DNA of 64,000 bases, from assembly GCA_963708245.1 (NCBI GenBank), contig OY970201.1, positions 5,084,001-5,148,000 on the forward strand, written 5' to 3'. Below are positions 16,697 through 23,913 of this stretch, one piece after another. A model generated the notes under the pieces. The model was given only the letters and a program-made list of their open reading frames with translations. It did not search any database and was not told the origin of the DNA. This DNA is from CAVYXK01 sp963708245. GTDB taxonomy: Bacteria > Pseudomonadota > Alphaproteobacteria > Acetobacterales > Acetobacteraceae. How positions within the stretch are numbered: the stretch's first letter is position 1; each line of letters opens with the position of its first letter. A program made the translations under genes and the position numbers.

Positions 16697-16978
16697 TCAG
16701 GCCCAGTGGGCGGGCACCCAATAACCGCCCTGCCAGTGTCCCGGCACCCACACCGGATGCGGCGGCGGAGGGGCGTAGTAGACTGGGGGAGGCGGATAGT
16801 AGGCGACTGGCGGCGCCACATAGACAGGCGGAGGCGCCACCACGACCGGTGGTAGCACGACGCCGAACCTCACGCCGCCAGCCCACCAAGCCTTTGCCGA
16901 GCTCGGGGCAAGCACGACGGCCGGCCCGATAAGTCCGAGCACGGCAGCCACGGAGCCCAAACGCTTCAGTGCGGACAT
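16697..16978 (-). CDS. Small exported Pro/Tyr/Val-rich protein
   Basis: 93 residues. A signal peptide (residues 1-30, LGLIGPAVVLAPSSAKA) is followed by a low-complexity tail of Pro-Pro-Pro, Val and Tyr blocks and a C-terminal WVPGHWQGGYWVPAHW motif repeat. Similar short secreted YPPP and HW-repeat proteins are frequent in Proteobacteria, with no assigned function. The position right after phoB, on the same strand with a 102-bp gap, could allow read-through from the phosphate operon. Confidence 0.65.
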   Translation of the reverse strand: MSALKRLGSVAAVLGLIGPAVVLAPSSAKAWWAGGVRFGVVLPPVVVAPPPVYVAPPVAYYPPPPVYYAPPPPHPVWVPGHWQGGYWVPAHWA

Positions 16979-17080
16979 TCTTTCACTCCCTTGCCGTGGG
17001 AACCGCAGGGAATGTAGGGGCGCCGTGTTTCTGGCTTGTTACCGCGTTGTGTCGAACTGCTCTGCTGCGAGCGCGATAAG

Positions 17081-17797
17081 TCAGATCGGCTCGGTATCCA
17101 GAGCGTAGCCGGCGGCGCGGACCGTACGCACCATATCGAGCTCGTCCGAGCCGTTGATCGCCTTGCGCAACCGGCGGATATGCACATCGACCGTGCGCGG
17201 CTCCACGTGGATGTCATGTCCCCAGACCGCATCCAGCAGCTCCTCACGCGAGAACACCCGGCGCGGGTGCTGCAGGAAGAATTCCAGCAGCCGGAACTCG
17301 GTCGGGCCCAGATGGATGGGCCGGCCGTTGCGCGTGACCCGATGCGAAGCGAGGTCCATGGCGATGTCGTGGAAGGTGAGCTGCCCCTTGGCCGGCACCG
17401 CCCCGGCCCGGCGCAGCAACGCCCGCATCCGGGCGAGCAACGCGTCGATGCTGAACGGCTTGGTGATATAGTCGTCCGCACCGGTGTTCAGGCCGCGGAC
17501 CGCGTCCTGGTCCTCGGTCCGCGCGGTCACCATGATCACCGGCAGGTCGCGGGTCGCCGGACGCCGGCGGATCTGGCGGCAGACCTCCAGGCCCGAGATC
17601 ACCGGCAGCATCCAGTCCAGCAGCACAAGGTCGGGCGCTACTTCAGAGATGCGGGTCAACGCCTCCTGGCCGTCCGCCGCCTCCTCGACGCGGAAACCCT
17701 GCTTCTCGAGATTGTAGCGCAGCATGGTGACCAGCGCTGCCTCATCCTCCACGACCAGGACCAGCGGCTTCGAGGCGCCGGAGATTCCGTCGGGCAT
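17081..17797 (-). CDS. phoB: Phosphate response regulator PhoB
   Basis: 238 residues. The receiver domain has the phospho-acceptor Asp61 (LVLLDWMLP), acidic pair VVEDEA and Lys in YITKPFS. The OmpR-type winged helix has GPTEFRLLEFFLQHP, REELLDAVWG, RTVDVHIRRLRKA and VRTVRAAGYAL. PhoB activates the Pho regulon at low phosphate. The start is ATG 17797, 2 bp after the phoU stop; the in-frame TTG at 17803 is less likely. It is the last gene of pstSCAB-phoU-phoB. No phoR kinase follows, so its partner must be encoded elsewhere. Confidence 0.93.
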   Translation of the reverse strand: MPDGISGASKPLVLVVEDEAALVTMLRYNLEKQGFRVEEAADGQEALTRISEVAPDLVLLDWMLPVISGLEVCRQIRRRPATRDLPVIMVTARTEDQDAVRGLNTGADDYITKPFSIDALLARMRALLRRAGAVPAKGQLTFHDIAMDLASHRVTRNGRPIHLGPTEFRLLEFFLQHPRRVFSREELLDAVWGHDIHVEPRTVDVHIRRLRKAINGSDELDMVRTVRAAGYALDTEPI

Positions 17798-17799
17798 GC

Positions 17800-18528
17800 T
17801 CAACTGTCTCCTCCGCGCGACGGCGGTGCCATGGCATAGGCGGAACTGTCGCCCTTCGGCCGCGCATCCGGCAGCGACTCGCCTTTCACCGCATAGTAGA
17901 TCGTTTCAGCGATATTAGTCGCATGATCACCGATTCGCTCAAGATTTTTGGCAATAAACAGCAAGTGCGTGCATGGCGTGATGTTGCGCGGGTCCTCCAT
18001 CATGTAGGTGATCAGCTCGCGGAAGATCACCGTGTAGATGTCATCGACCATCAGGTCGGATCGCCAGACCTGCATCGCCTTGTCGGCATCGTTCTCGCCG
18101 ATGGCGTCGATCGTGAGCTTCAGGTTCTCTTGGACCAGCCGTGCCATATGGCCTAGCCCGGCCATGCTGTAGGGCAAGGTGAACTGCGCCAGCACGATGC
18201 TGCGCTTGGCGACATTGGCGGCGTAGTCGCCGATGCGCTCCAGATCGACGGTCATCTTCAACGCCGCCACTGCCTGGCGCAGGTCGCCAGCGACAGGCTG
18301 GCGCAGTGCGAGCAAGCGGATGACGAACTGCTCAACCTCATGTTCCAGCTCATCGACGCGCGTGTCCGCCTCCACCACGCGGCTGGCGGCGGTATTGTCG
18401 CGATCCATGATGGCGACGGCGGCGAGCGCTACCTGGTTTTCGACAATTCCGCCCATCTCGGTCATCATGTCGCGCAGGCGCCGCAGCTCCTGGTCGAAGC
18501 TCTTGATTAGGTGCGGTTCGTCGGCCAT
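17800..18528 (-). CDS. phoU: Phosphate transport regulator PhoU
   Basis: 242 residues. It has two PhoU helical repeats with the metal-binding motifs DLERIGDYAAN (about residue 95) and NLERIGDHATNIAE (about residue 195). PhoU couples the PstSCAB transporter to the PhoR/PhoB system and dampens phosphate uptake. ATG 18528 is preceded by AAGGAG. It lies 14 bp downstream of pstB and 2 bp upstream of phoB, so it is clearly in the same operon. Confidence 0.94.
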   Translation of the reverse strand: MADEPHLIKSFDQELRRLRDMMTEMGGIVENQVALAAVAIMDRDNTAASRVVEADTRVDELEHEVEQFVIRLLALRQPVAGDLRQAVAALKMTVDLERIGDYAANVAKRSIVLAQFTLPYSMAGLGHMARLVQENLKLTIDAIGENDADKAMQVWRSDLMVDDIYTVIFRELITYMMEDPRNITPCTHLLFIAKNLERIGDHATNIAETIYYAVKGESLPDARPKGDSSAYAMAPPSRGGDS

Positions 18529-18542
18529 GGAAAGCTCCTTAC

Positions 18543-19376
18543 TCAGCCGAAGCGGCCGGTGATATAATCCTGCGTGCGCCGCTCTTTCGGGGCAGTGAAC
18601 ATCTGCGCCGCGCTGGAGACTTCGACCAGCTCGCCCAGGTAGAAGAAGCCGACCTGGTCGGCGACGCGTGCCGCCTGCTGCATGTTGTGGGTGACCAGGG
18701 CGATGGTGAAGTCGCGCTTCAGGTCGTCGATCAGCTCTTCGATCTTCAGCGTGCTGATCGGATCGAGCGCACTGGTCGGCTCGTCGAGCAGGATGACCTC
18801 GGGGCGCACCGCAATGGTGCGGGCGATGCACAGTCGCTGCTGCTGGCCGCCAGACAGGCCGAGCGCTGAGGTGTTCAGCCGATCCTTCACCTCACCCCAC
18901 AGCGCGCCGCGTGTCAGCGACCATTCCACGCGTTCTTCCATTGCCGACGCCGACAGTCGCTCGTGCAGCCGTACCCCGAACGCGATGTTGTCGCGGATCG
19001 ACATCGGGAACGGCGTCGGCTTCTGGAACACCATGCCGATCCGCGCACGCAGCGCATTCACGTCGATATTGGGTGCGATGATATTCTCTCCGTCCATCAT
19101 CACCTCGCCCGTCGCGCGCTGGCCAGGGTAGAGGTCGTACATGCGGTTGAGCACGCGCAGCAGCGTCGATTTGCCGCAGCCGGACGGCCCGATCATGCCG
19201 GTCACCTGCCGCTCCGGCAGATCGAGATTGATGTTCTTCAGCGCCTTGTTGCTGCCGTAGTAGAAGTCGAGCGAGCGGGTGCTGATTCGCGGCTGGTTCA
19301 ACTGGGCGGCTGCGCGGCCTGAGAGGCCGGGGACCGGTACGGCGTGACCCGTAATATCATTGGTCATGGCGCTCAT
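18543..19376 (-). CDS. pstB: Phosphate ABC transporter ATP-binding protein PstB
   Basis: 277 residues. Walker A GPSGCGKS at 63-70, the PstB-typical Q-loop MVFQKPTPFPMSIRDN, signature LSGGQQQRLCIARTIA, Walker B VILLDEPTSALDP, and the C-terminal FTAPKERRTQDYITGRFG hallmark (seen in part). It powers high-affinity phosphate import through PstCA. The start ATG 19376 has GGAGGACC upstream and lies 11 bp after pstA. Confidence 0.95.
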   Translation of the reverse strand: MSAMTNDITGHAVPVPGLSGRAAAQLNQPRISTRSLDFYYGSNKALKNINLDLPERQVTGMIGPSGCGKSTLLRVLNRMYDLYPGQRATGEVMMDGENIIAPNIDVNALRARIGMVFQKPTPFPMSIRDNIAFGVRLHERLSASAMEERVEWSLTRGALWGEVKDRLNTSALGLSGGQQQRLCIARTIAVRPEVILLDEPTSALDPISTLKIEELIDDLKRDFTIALVTHNMQQAARVADQVGFFYLGELVEVSSAAQMFTAPKERRTQDYITGRFG

Positions 19377-19387
19377 TGGTCCTCCCT

Positions 19388-20278
19388 CTATCGGTCGCGC
19401 AGCAGCGAGCGCGCGACGATGTTGATGGCAAGCACCCCGAAGGTGATCAGCAGCGCACCGACCCAGGCGAGCTGCACCCAGTCGGAGAATGCCGAGCCGG
19501 CATACTGATAGATGGTGACCGGCAAGCTGGACATCGGCTTCGTCAGGCTCAGCGACCAATTGAGGTTGCCGAGGCTGGTGAACAGCAGCGGCGCAGTTTC
19601 TCCGGCGATCCGCGCCATGGCCAACAGGACGCCGGTCATGATACCCTGGCGCACGGCGCGGTAGCAGATGAATACGATGATCTTCCATCTCGGGGCGCCG
19701 AGCCCTGCGGCGGCCTCGCGCAAGGTGACTGGGATCAGTTGGAGCATATCTTCCGTGGTGCGCACGACAATCGGTATCACGATGATCGCCAGCGCTAGGC
19801 TGCCAGCGATGCCGGAAAACCCGCCCATCGGCACGACCAGGATCTCGTAAATGAATAGGCCAATTAGGATCGACGGCGCTGACAGCAGCACATCCGAAAC
19901 GAAGCGGACGACGTTGGACAGCACTGAGCCGCCGCCGTACTCAGAAAGATAAGTCCCAGCCATCATCCCGATCGGGGTGCCGATCGCGGTGCCTATCGCG
20001 GTCTGGATCAGCGTGCCGACGATCGCATTGAGCAGCCCGCCATTCGACCCAGGTGGCTTGGTCATTGAGGTGAACACGCTCAGCGACAGGCCGCCGATAC
20101 CGAGGTACAGCAGCGTAATAAGGATCGAGGCGAGCAGCAGCAGACCGATCAGAGTCGCGACAATACTGAATATCTTAGACATGAAATTGACACGCTTGCG
20201 CCGTCGTCCTAATGCTCGCGCGACTTCTCTGTCCTTGCTTGGGCCTTGCTGCAACCCTGGGGACGCGGTCACACTCAT
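19388..20278 (-). CDS. pstA: Phosphate ABC transporter permease PstA
   Basis: 296 residues. A basic cytoplasmic N-terminus precedes six hydrophobic spans. The permease EAA-like loop is LREAAAGLGAPRWKIIVF, and APSILIGLFIYEILV and MARIAGETAPLLFT are typical of PstA. It forms the membrane channel with PstC. It starts 4 bp after the pstC stop. Confidence 0.94.
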   Translation of the reverse strand: MSVTASPGLQQGPSKDREVARALGRRRKRVNFMSKIFSIVATLIGLLLLASILITLLYLGIGGLSLSVFTSMTKPPGSNGGLLNAIVGTLIQTAIGTAIGTPIGMMAGTYLSEYGGGSVLSNVVRFVSDVLLSAPSILIGLFIYEILVVPMGGFSGIAGSLALAIIVIPIVVRTTEDMLQLIPVTLREAAAGLGAPRWKIIVFICYRAVRQGIMTGVLLAMARIAGETAPLLFTSLGNLNWSLSLTKPMSSLPVTIYQYAGSAFSDWVQLAWVGALLITFGVLAINIVARSLLRDR

Positions 20279-20282
20279 CCGG

Positions 20283-21227
20283 TCAGGCTTTCAGCCGCGG
20301 GCGCAGCAGCAGGCGTGAGATTGCCAACACAATGAACGAGATCACGAATAGGATGAACCCGAGCGCCAACAGGGAGGCGAGCTTCAGGCTGCCGTTTGGG
20401 CTTTCTGGGAATTCGAGGGCAATGATCGAGGCTATGGTGTTGCCGGAGCTAAATAGGCTGGGAGAGATGACATTGGCATTGCCGATCACGAATGTGACCG
20501 CCATGGTTTCGCCTAGCGCACGGCCGAGCCCCAGCATGATGCCGCCCACCACCGAGGCTCGCGTGTAAGGCAACACGATCGAGCGCATCACCTCCCAGGT
20601 GGTGCAGCCGACGCCGTAGGCCGACTCCTTATAGACCGGCGGCACCGTGTCGAACACGTCACGCATGGTGGCCGAGATGAACGGAATGATCATGACAGCC
20701 AGGACCAGCGCGGCGGTAAAAATGCCGGTGCCGAACGGCGGGCCCTGGAAGAGTTCGCCGATCACCGGCAGATCGCCCAAGTTGTCGATCAGCCACGGCG
20801 CGACCCATTGCGACATGATCGGCACGATCACGAAAAAGCCCCACATGCCGTAGATGATGGAAGGGACGGCGGCGAGCAGCTCGACCGCGGTGCCCACCGG
20901 CCGGCGCAGCCACAGTGGTGCCAGCTCGGTCAGGTAGAAGGCGATGCCGAACGACACCGGAACGGCAAAGATCAGCGCCAGGACCGAGGTCACCAGCGTA
21001 CCGTAGATCGAAACCGCGGCACCGAATACTTGACGCACCGGATCCCAGGCTGTCGAGGTCAGGAAACCTGGTCCGAAATGGCGGAAAGCCGGCAGCCCGC
21101 CGATGAACAGAGACAGGATCAGGGTGCCCAGCACCAGCAGCACGAGCACGCCCGCGGCGCGGGCGGACGCGGCGAACAGTGCATCGCCGATGTGAACCTG
21201 CCGCCGGACGGTGCGCATCCGTGGCAT
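20283..21227 (-). CDS. pstC: Phosphate ABC transporter permease PstC
   Basis: 314 residues with six predicted spans. The family text includes FGIAFYLTELAP, AAVPSIIYGMWGFFVI, KESAYGVGCTTWEVMRSIVLP and LGRALGETMAVTFVIGN. It is the partner permease of PstA. The gene is separated from pstS by 188 bp containing a stem-loop, the usual arrangement for making more binding protein than permease. Confidence 0.94.
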   Translation of the reverse strand: MPRMRTVRRQVHIGDALFAASARAAGVLVLLVLGTLILSLFIGGLPAFRHFGPGFLTSTAWDPVRQVFGAAVSIYGTLVTSVLALIFAVPVSFGIAFYLTELAPLWLRRPVGTAVELLAAVPSIIYGMWGFFVIVPIMSQWVAPWLIDNLGDLPVIGELFQGPPFGTGIFTAALVLAVMIIPFISATMRDVFDTVPPVYKESAYGVGCTTWEVMRSIVLPYTRASVVGGIMLGLGRALGETMAVTFVIGNANVISPSLFSSGNTIASIIALEFPESPNGSLKLASLLALGFILFVISFIVLAISRLLLRPRLKA

Positions 21228-21252
21228 ACCTAGTGTTCTGACTCTGACACTT

Positions 21253-21278
21253 CGATCCCGACCGGGATGGCGGGATCG
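21253..21278 (-). other. Stem-loop between pstS and pstC
   Basis: CGATCCCG, a 10-nt loop, then CGGGATCG: a perfect 8-bp stem in the pstS-pstC intergenic region. No U-tract follows on the transcribed strand. In many pst operons such a structure stabilises the pstS message or partly terminates transcription; the same role is inferred here. Confidence 0.45.
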
Positions 21279-21415
21279 GCCGCGAACCAGATGGAGGCCG
21301 GGGATCGAAGCGATAGGATCGCAACACTAGGACGGCTTCCTGCACTCGGTTCACGCCCCGCCTTGGCCGCAGCGGTCGCCCCAGGATCAGCGCCGCCGCG
21401 CTTGTTCAATTCGGT

Positions 21416-22462
21416 CTACTGGGATCCGGCGACCCCGATCGTCCCCGGTACCTCTGCCTTCCAGGCTGCCCGAATCGCGTCGTGGACGCTGTCGGGCAGG
21501 GGGACGTAAAGCAGTTGTGTGGCGATGTCGTTGCCGTGTGTGAAGCCCCAATCGAAGAATTTCTTCACCGCCGCACTCTGGTTCGCATCCTTCGGATCGG
21601 TCGGCAGCAGCACGAACGTGGCCGATGCGATTGGCCAGCTTTCCGCGCATGGTTGATCGTTCAGGTTGATCGCGAAATGCTGCACCTTCGACCAGTCGGC
21701 ACTGGCGGCAGCCGCTTCGAACGCTGCCATCGTCGGTGCGACAAACTGCCCGGCCTTGTTGCGCAGCAGCGCCGTGGTCAGATTGTTCTGCGTCGCATAG
21801 GCGCTTTCAACATAGCCGATGCCGCCGCGGATCTGCCGCACTGTGCCGGCCACACCGTCGCTGCCCTTGGCGCCGGCGCCGACCGGCCAAGCGACGCTTG
21901 TTGCAGAACCGACCTTGGACTTCCATTCCTGGCTCTGCATGCTGAGATAGTCGGTGAACACGAATGTCGTACCGGACCCGTCGGCACGACGCACCTGCGC
22001 GATCGCCAGATTCGGGAGCTTCAATTCGGGGTTAAGCGCGGTGATCTGCTTGTCGTTCCACTTGGTGATGTTGCCGAGATAGATATCGGCCAGGATCGGA
22101 CCGGTAAGCTTCAACTGGTTCGGCTTCACCCCGGGAATGTTGACAATGATATCGACGCCGCCGATCACGGTAGGAAACTGCATCAGCTTGTGCGCGGTAA
22201 GCTGGTCTGCTGCGACCGGCATGTCGGATGCGCCGAAATCGACGGTCCGGTTGTTGACCTGATTGATCCCGGCGCCGGAGCCGATCGCCTGGTAATTGAG
22301 CTTCACACCGATCGTACCGGACGCTGCCTCGCCCCATTTCGCATAGATTGGCGCGGCGAAAGTCGACCCGGCGCCGGTGATCTGCACGGTCTGCCCCTGG
22401 GCCCCGGCGACAACTCCCGCTCCGGCCATCGCAATGGCCAGCGCCACGGTCTTTAGCTTCAT
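21416..22462 (-). CDS. pstS: Periplasmic phosphate-binding protein PstS
   Basis: 348 residues. The signal peptide ends near AGAQG (about 23). The phosphate site text is present: ITGAGSTFAAPIYAKW, IGSGAGINQV, DFGASDMP and RRADGSGTTFVFTDYLS. It delivers phosphate to PstCA. AAAGGGGG lies 7 nt before ATG 22462. A Pho box is centred about 115 bp upstream. Confidence 0.95.
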   Translation of the reverse strand: MKLKTVALAIAMAGAGVVAGAQGQTVQITGAGSTFAAPIYAKWGEAASGTIGVKLNYQAIGSGAGINQVNNRTVDFGASDMPVAADQLTAHKLMQFPTVIGGVDIIVNIPGVKPNQLKLTGPILADIYLGNITKWNDKQITALNPELKLPNLAIAQVRRADGSGTTFVFTDYLSMQSQEWKSKVGSATSVAWPVGAGAKGSDGVAGTVRQIRGGIGYVESAYATQNNLTTALLRNKAGQFVAPTMAAFEAAAASADWSKVQHFAINLNDQPCAESWPIASATFVLLPTDPKDANQSAAVKKFFDWGFTHGNDIATQLLYVPLPDSVHDAIRAAWKAEVPGTIGVAGSQ

Positions 22463-22565
22463 GTGATCCCCCTTTTGCTCGCCCTGGTCGCGCGTGATGC
22501 CGCGCCTGCCGACGAGGACAGTGCAGTGGCTTCTAGGCGGGTTCCTTGACGGCGGGATTGCGGAT

Positions 22566-23363
22566 TTATGAAGGTTCCATGACGGAGCTGACCCGGATCG
22601 ACAGGGCGGCGTCCGCGCGGCCGCGGTTCACCGCGATTTCCGCGAGTCCGTTAGAGTTCTCATACCAGAAGGGCTCGCCCTCGGGCATATCGGCAAAGAC
22701 GCGGGCACGGGGGAGCACGCGGCCGCCGACGGTCAGGGAGGCGGTCGGAGGCAAGCTCGAAGCGCGCAGGCCGGAAATAGCATTGCCGTAGCGGTCGATA
22801 TAGACCACCCGAGACAGGTCATCGGGCCAGTCGGGCCGGCGGCTAAGCGGGTGGGGGGTTCCCGGCGGCGGTTCGCCGCGCGCCAGCATCGCGGCGACCG
22901 GAGCAAATAGATCGCGGCCGTGGAAGCTGGCCGAGAGGGATGCCGGTTGCCACGTTATTTTCCAGCTTTGCATGGCGCCAGCGCGACGGGCGATCAGCTC
23001 GAACAACCCATTGTCCGGGCCGACAAACCAGCGACCGTCCGCTTGAACCATGACGGCCGCGCGCTCGCTGCCCACGCCCGGGTCGATCACGCACAGGAAT
23101 ATCGTGCCGGCCGGCCACCATGCTGCGTAAGCAGCCAGCAGGTAAGCGCCCGACATCGCGTCGCCCGCCGGCGCGTCGGCAAAGAGATCGATCGCCGGCA
23201 CCCCGGGTGCATCGCGTGCCAGCACCGCTTTCATTTGGCCGGTGTAAGGGCCTTCCAGGCCGAAATCGGTGAACAGCGCGATCAGGTGGGGGCTCCTTTC
23301 CCAGTGCCAGGCATCGTAGCCTTTGCGGCGGTAACTGTGGCTTTCCGAAAGCAAAGACGCCAA
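22566..23363 (-). CDS. SAM hydroxide adenosyltransferase (DUF62 / chlorinase-fluorinase-like)
   Basis: Up to 265 residues. Signatures of the SAM hydrolase branch are LFTDFGLEGPYTGQMKAVL, IDPGVGSERAAV, VGPDNGLFELIA, FHGRDLFAPVAAML, YIDRYGNAI and WYENSNGLAEIAVN. The reaction is S-adenosylmethionine plus water to adenosine plus methionine. The true N-terminus is unclear: family members start almost at LFTDFG, yet no ATG, GTG or TTG exists there. The first in-frame candidate is TTG 23363, directly after a stop codon. AAAGGAG precedes a CTG at 23285 (residue 27), a possible non-canonical start. The last codons overlap the pst Pho box. Confidence 0.82.
   Translation of the reverse strand: MASLLSESHSYRRKGYDAWHWERSPHLIALFTDFGLEGPYTGQMKAVLARDAPGVPAIDLFADAPAGDAMSGAYLLAAYAAWWPAGTIFLCVIDPGVGSERAAVMVQADGRWFVGPDNGLFELIARRAGAMQSWKITWQPASLSASFHGRDLFAPVAAMLARGEPPPGTPHPLSRRPDWPDDLSRVVYIDRYGNAISGLRASSLPPTASLTVGGRVLPRARVFADMPEGEPFWYENSNGLAEIAVNRGRADAALSIRVSSVMEPS
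22568..22585 (-). promoter_or_regulatory. Pho box upstream of pstS
   Basis: On the minus strand it reads CCGTCAT-GGAA-CCTTCAT: two 7-bp direct half-sites 11 bp apart, matching the PhoB consensus CTGTCAT-N4-CTGTCAT at six and five of seven positions. It is about 105 bp before pstS ATG. It lies within the terminal codons and stop of the SAM hydrolase gene, so the operon promoter starts inside its neighbour. Confidence 0.72.
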
Positions 23364-23707
23364 CTAGGCCTCCGGCACGCTCTGCATGGGATTCGGTCAC
23401 CTCTTTGGGGTAGCCCCCAGCTCAGACCGGCCCCTGGTGAAAGCCGCGTGGCCCCCAGCTTCCAGACACTCCCAGCGAACGGACGCCAAGGCGCTCTTCT
23501 AACTGGACAATACGCCGGTAACTGGACTTTTCGAGGCCGGTCGCCCGTTCGGCCGCCGTGAACTCGCCATGTCGACGACGGACGCGAAATAGTAGAGGTC
23601 GTTCAGGTCCACTTGATTGTCTCGCTAGTCTAGTGCAACGCTCGATCGCATTTTACGCCACTTTTCCATTGGTATCTCGCCAGTATCTCTGTGGTCTGCA
23701 GCGGGCG

Positions 23708-23907
23708 TGGGACCTGGATAAGAAAATCGTCGCGCGGGCGCTCGCGCTTGGCGGGTCGTGCAGCGGCGAGCATGGCGTCGGCCTCAGCCCAGGCGCGAAT
23801 TCATTGTGCAGGAGCATGGGGAGGATGCGATCGCGGTGATGCGCTCGATCAAGCAGTTGCTCGACCCGCGTAGGATTCTGAACCCAGGGAAGTTGTTTTC
23901 GAATTAA
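23708..23907 (+). pseudogene. C-terminal remnant of a GlcD-type FAD-linked oxidase
   Basis: The region reads WDLDKKIVARALALGGSCSGEHGVGLS in one frame. After a shift near 23795 it continues REFIVQEHGEDAIAVMRS, then IKQLLDPRRILNPGKLFSN and a TAA. This is the conserved C-terminus of D-lactate/glycolate dehydrogenase subunit GlcD (SGEHGVG and LDPRRILNPGK). Everything upstream of about residue 400 of such a protein is missing. The preceding stretch 23364-23707 holds no recognisable gene. It is a clear leftover of gene loss. Confidence 0.7.
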
Positions 23908-23913
23908 GCTCTC

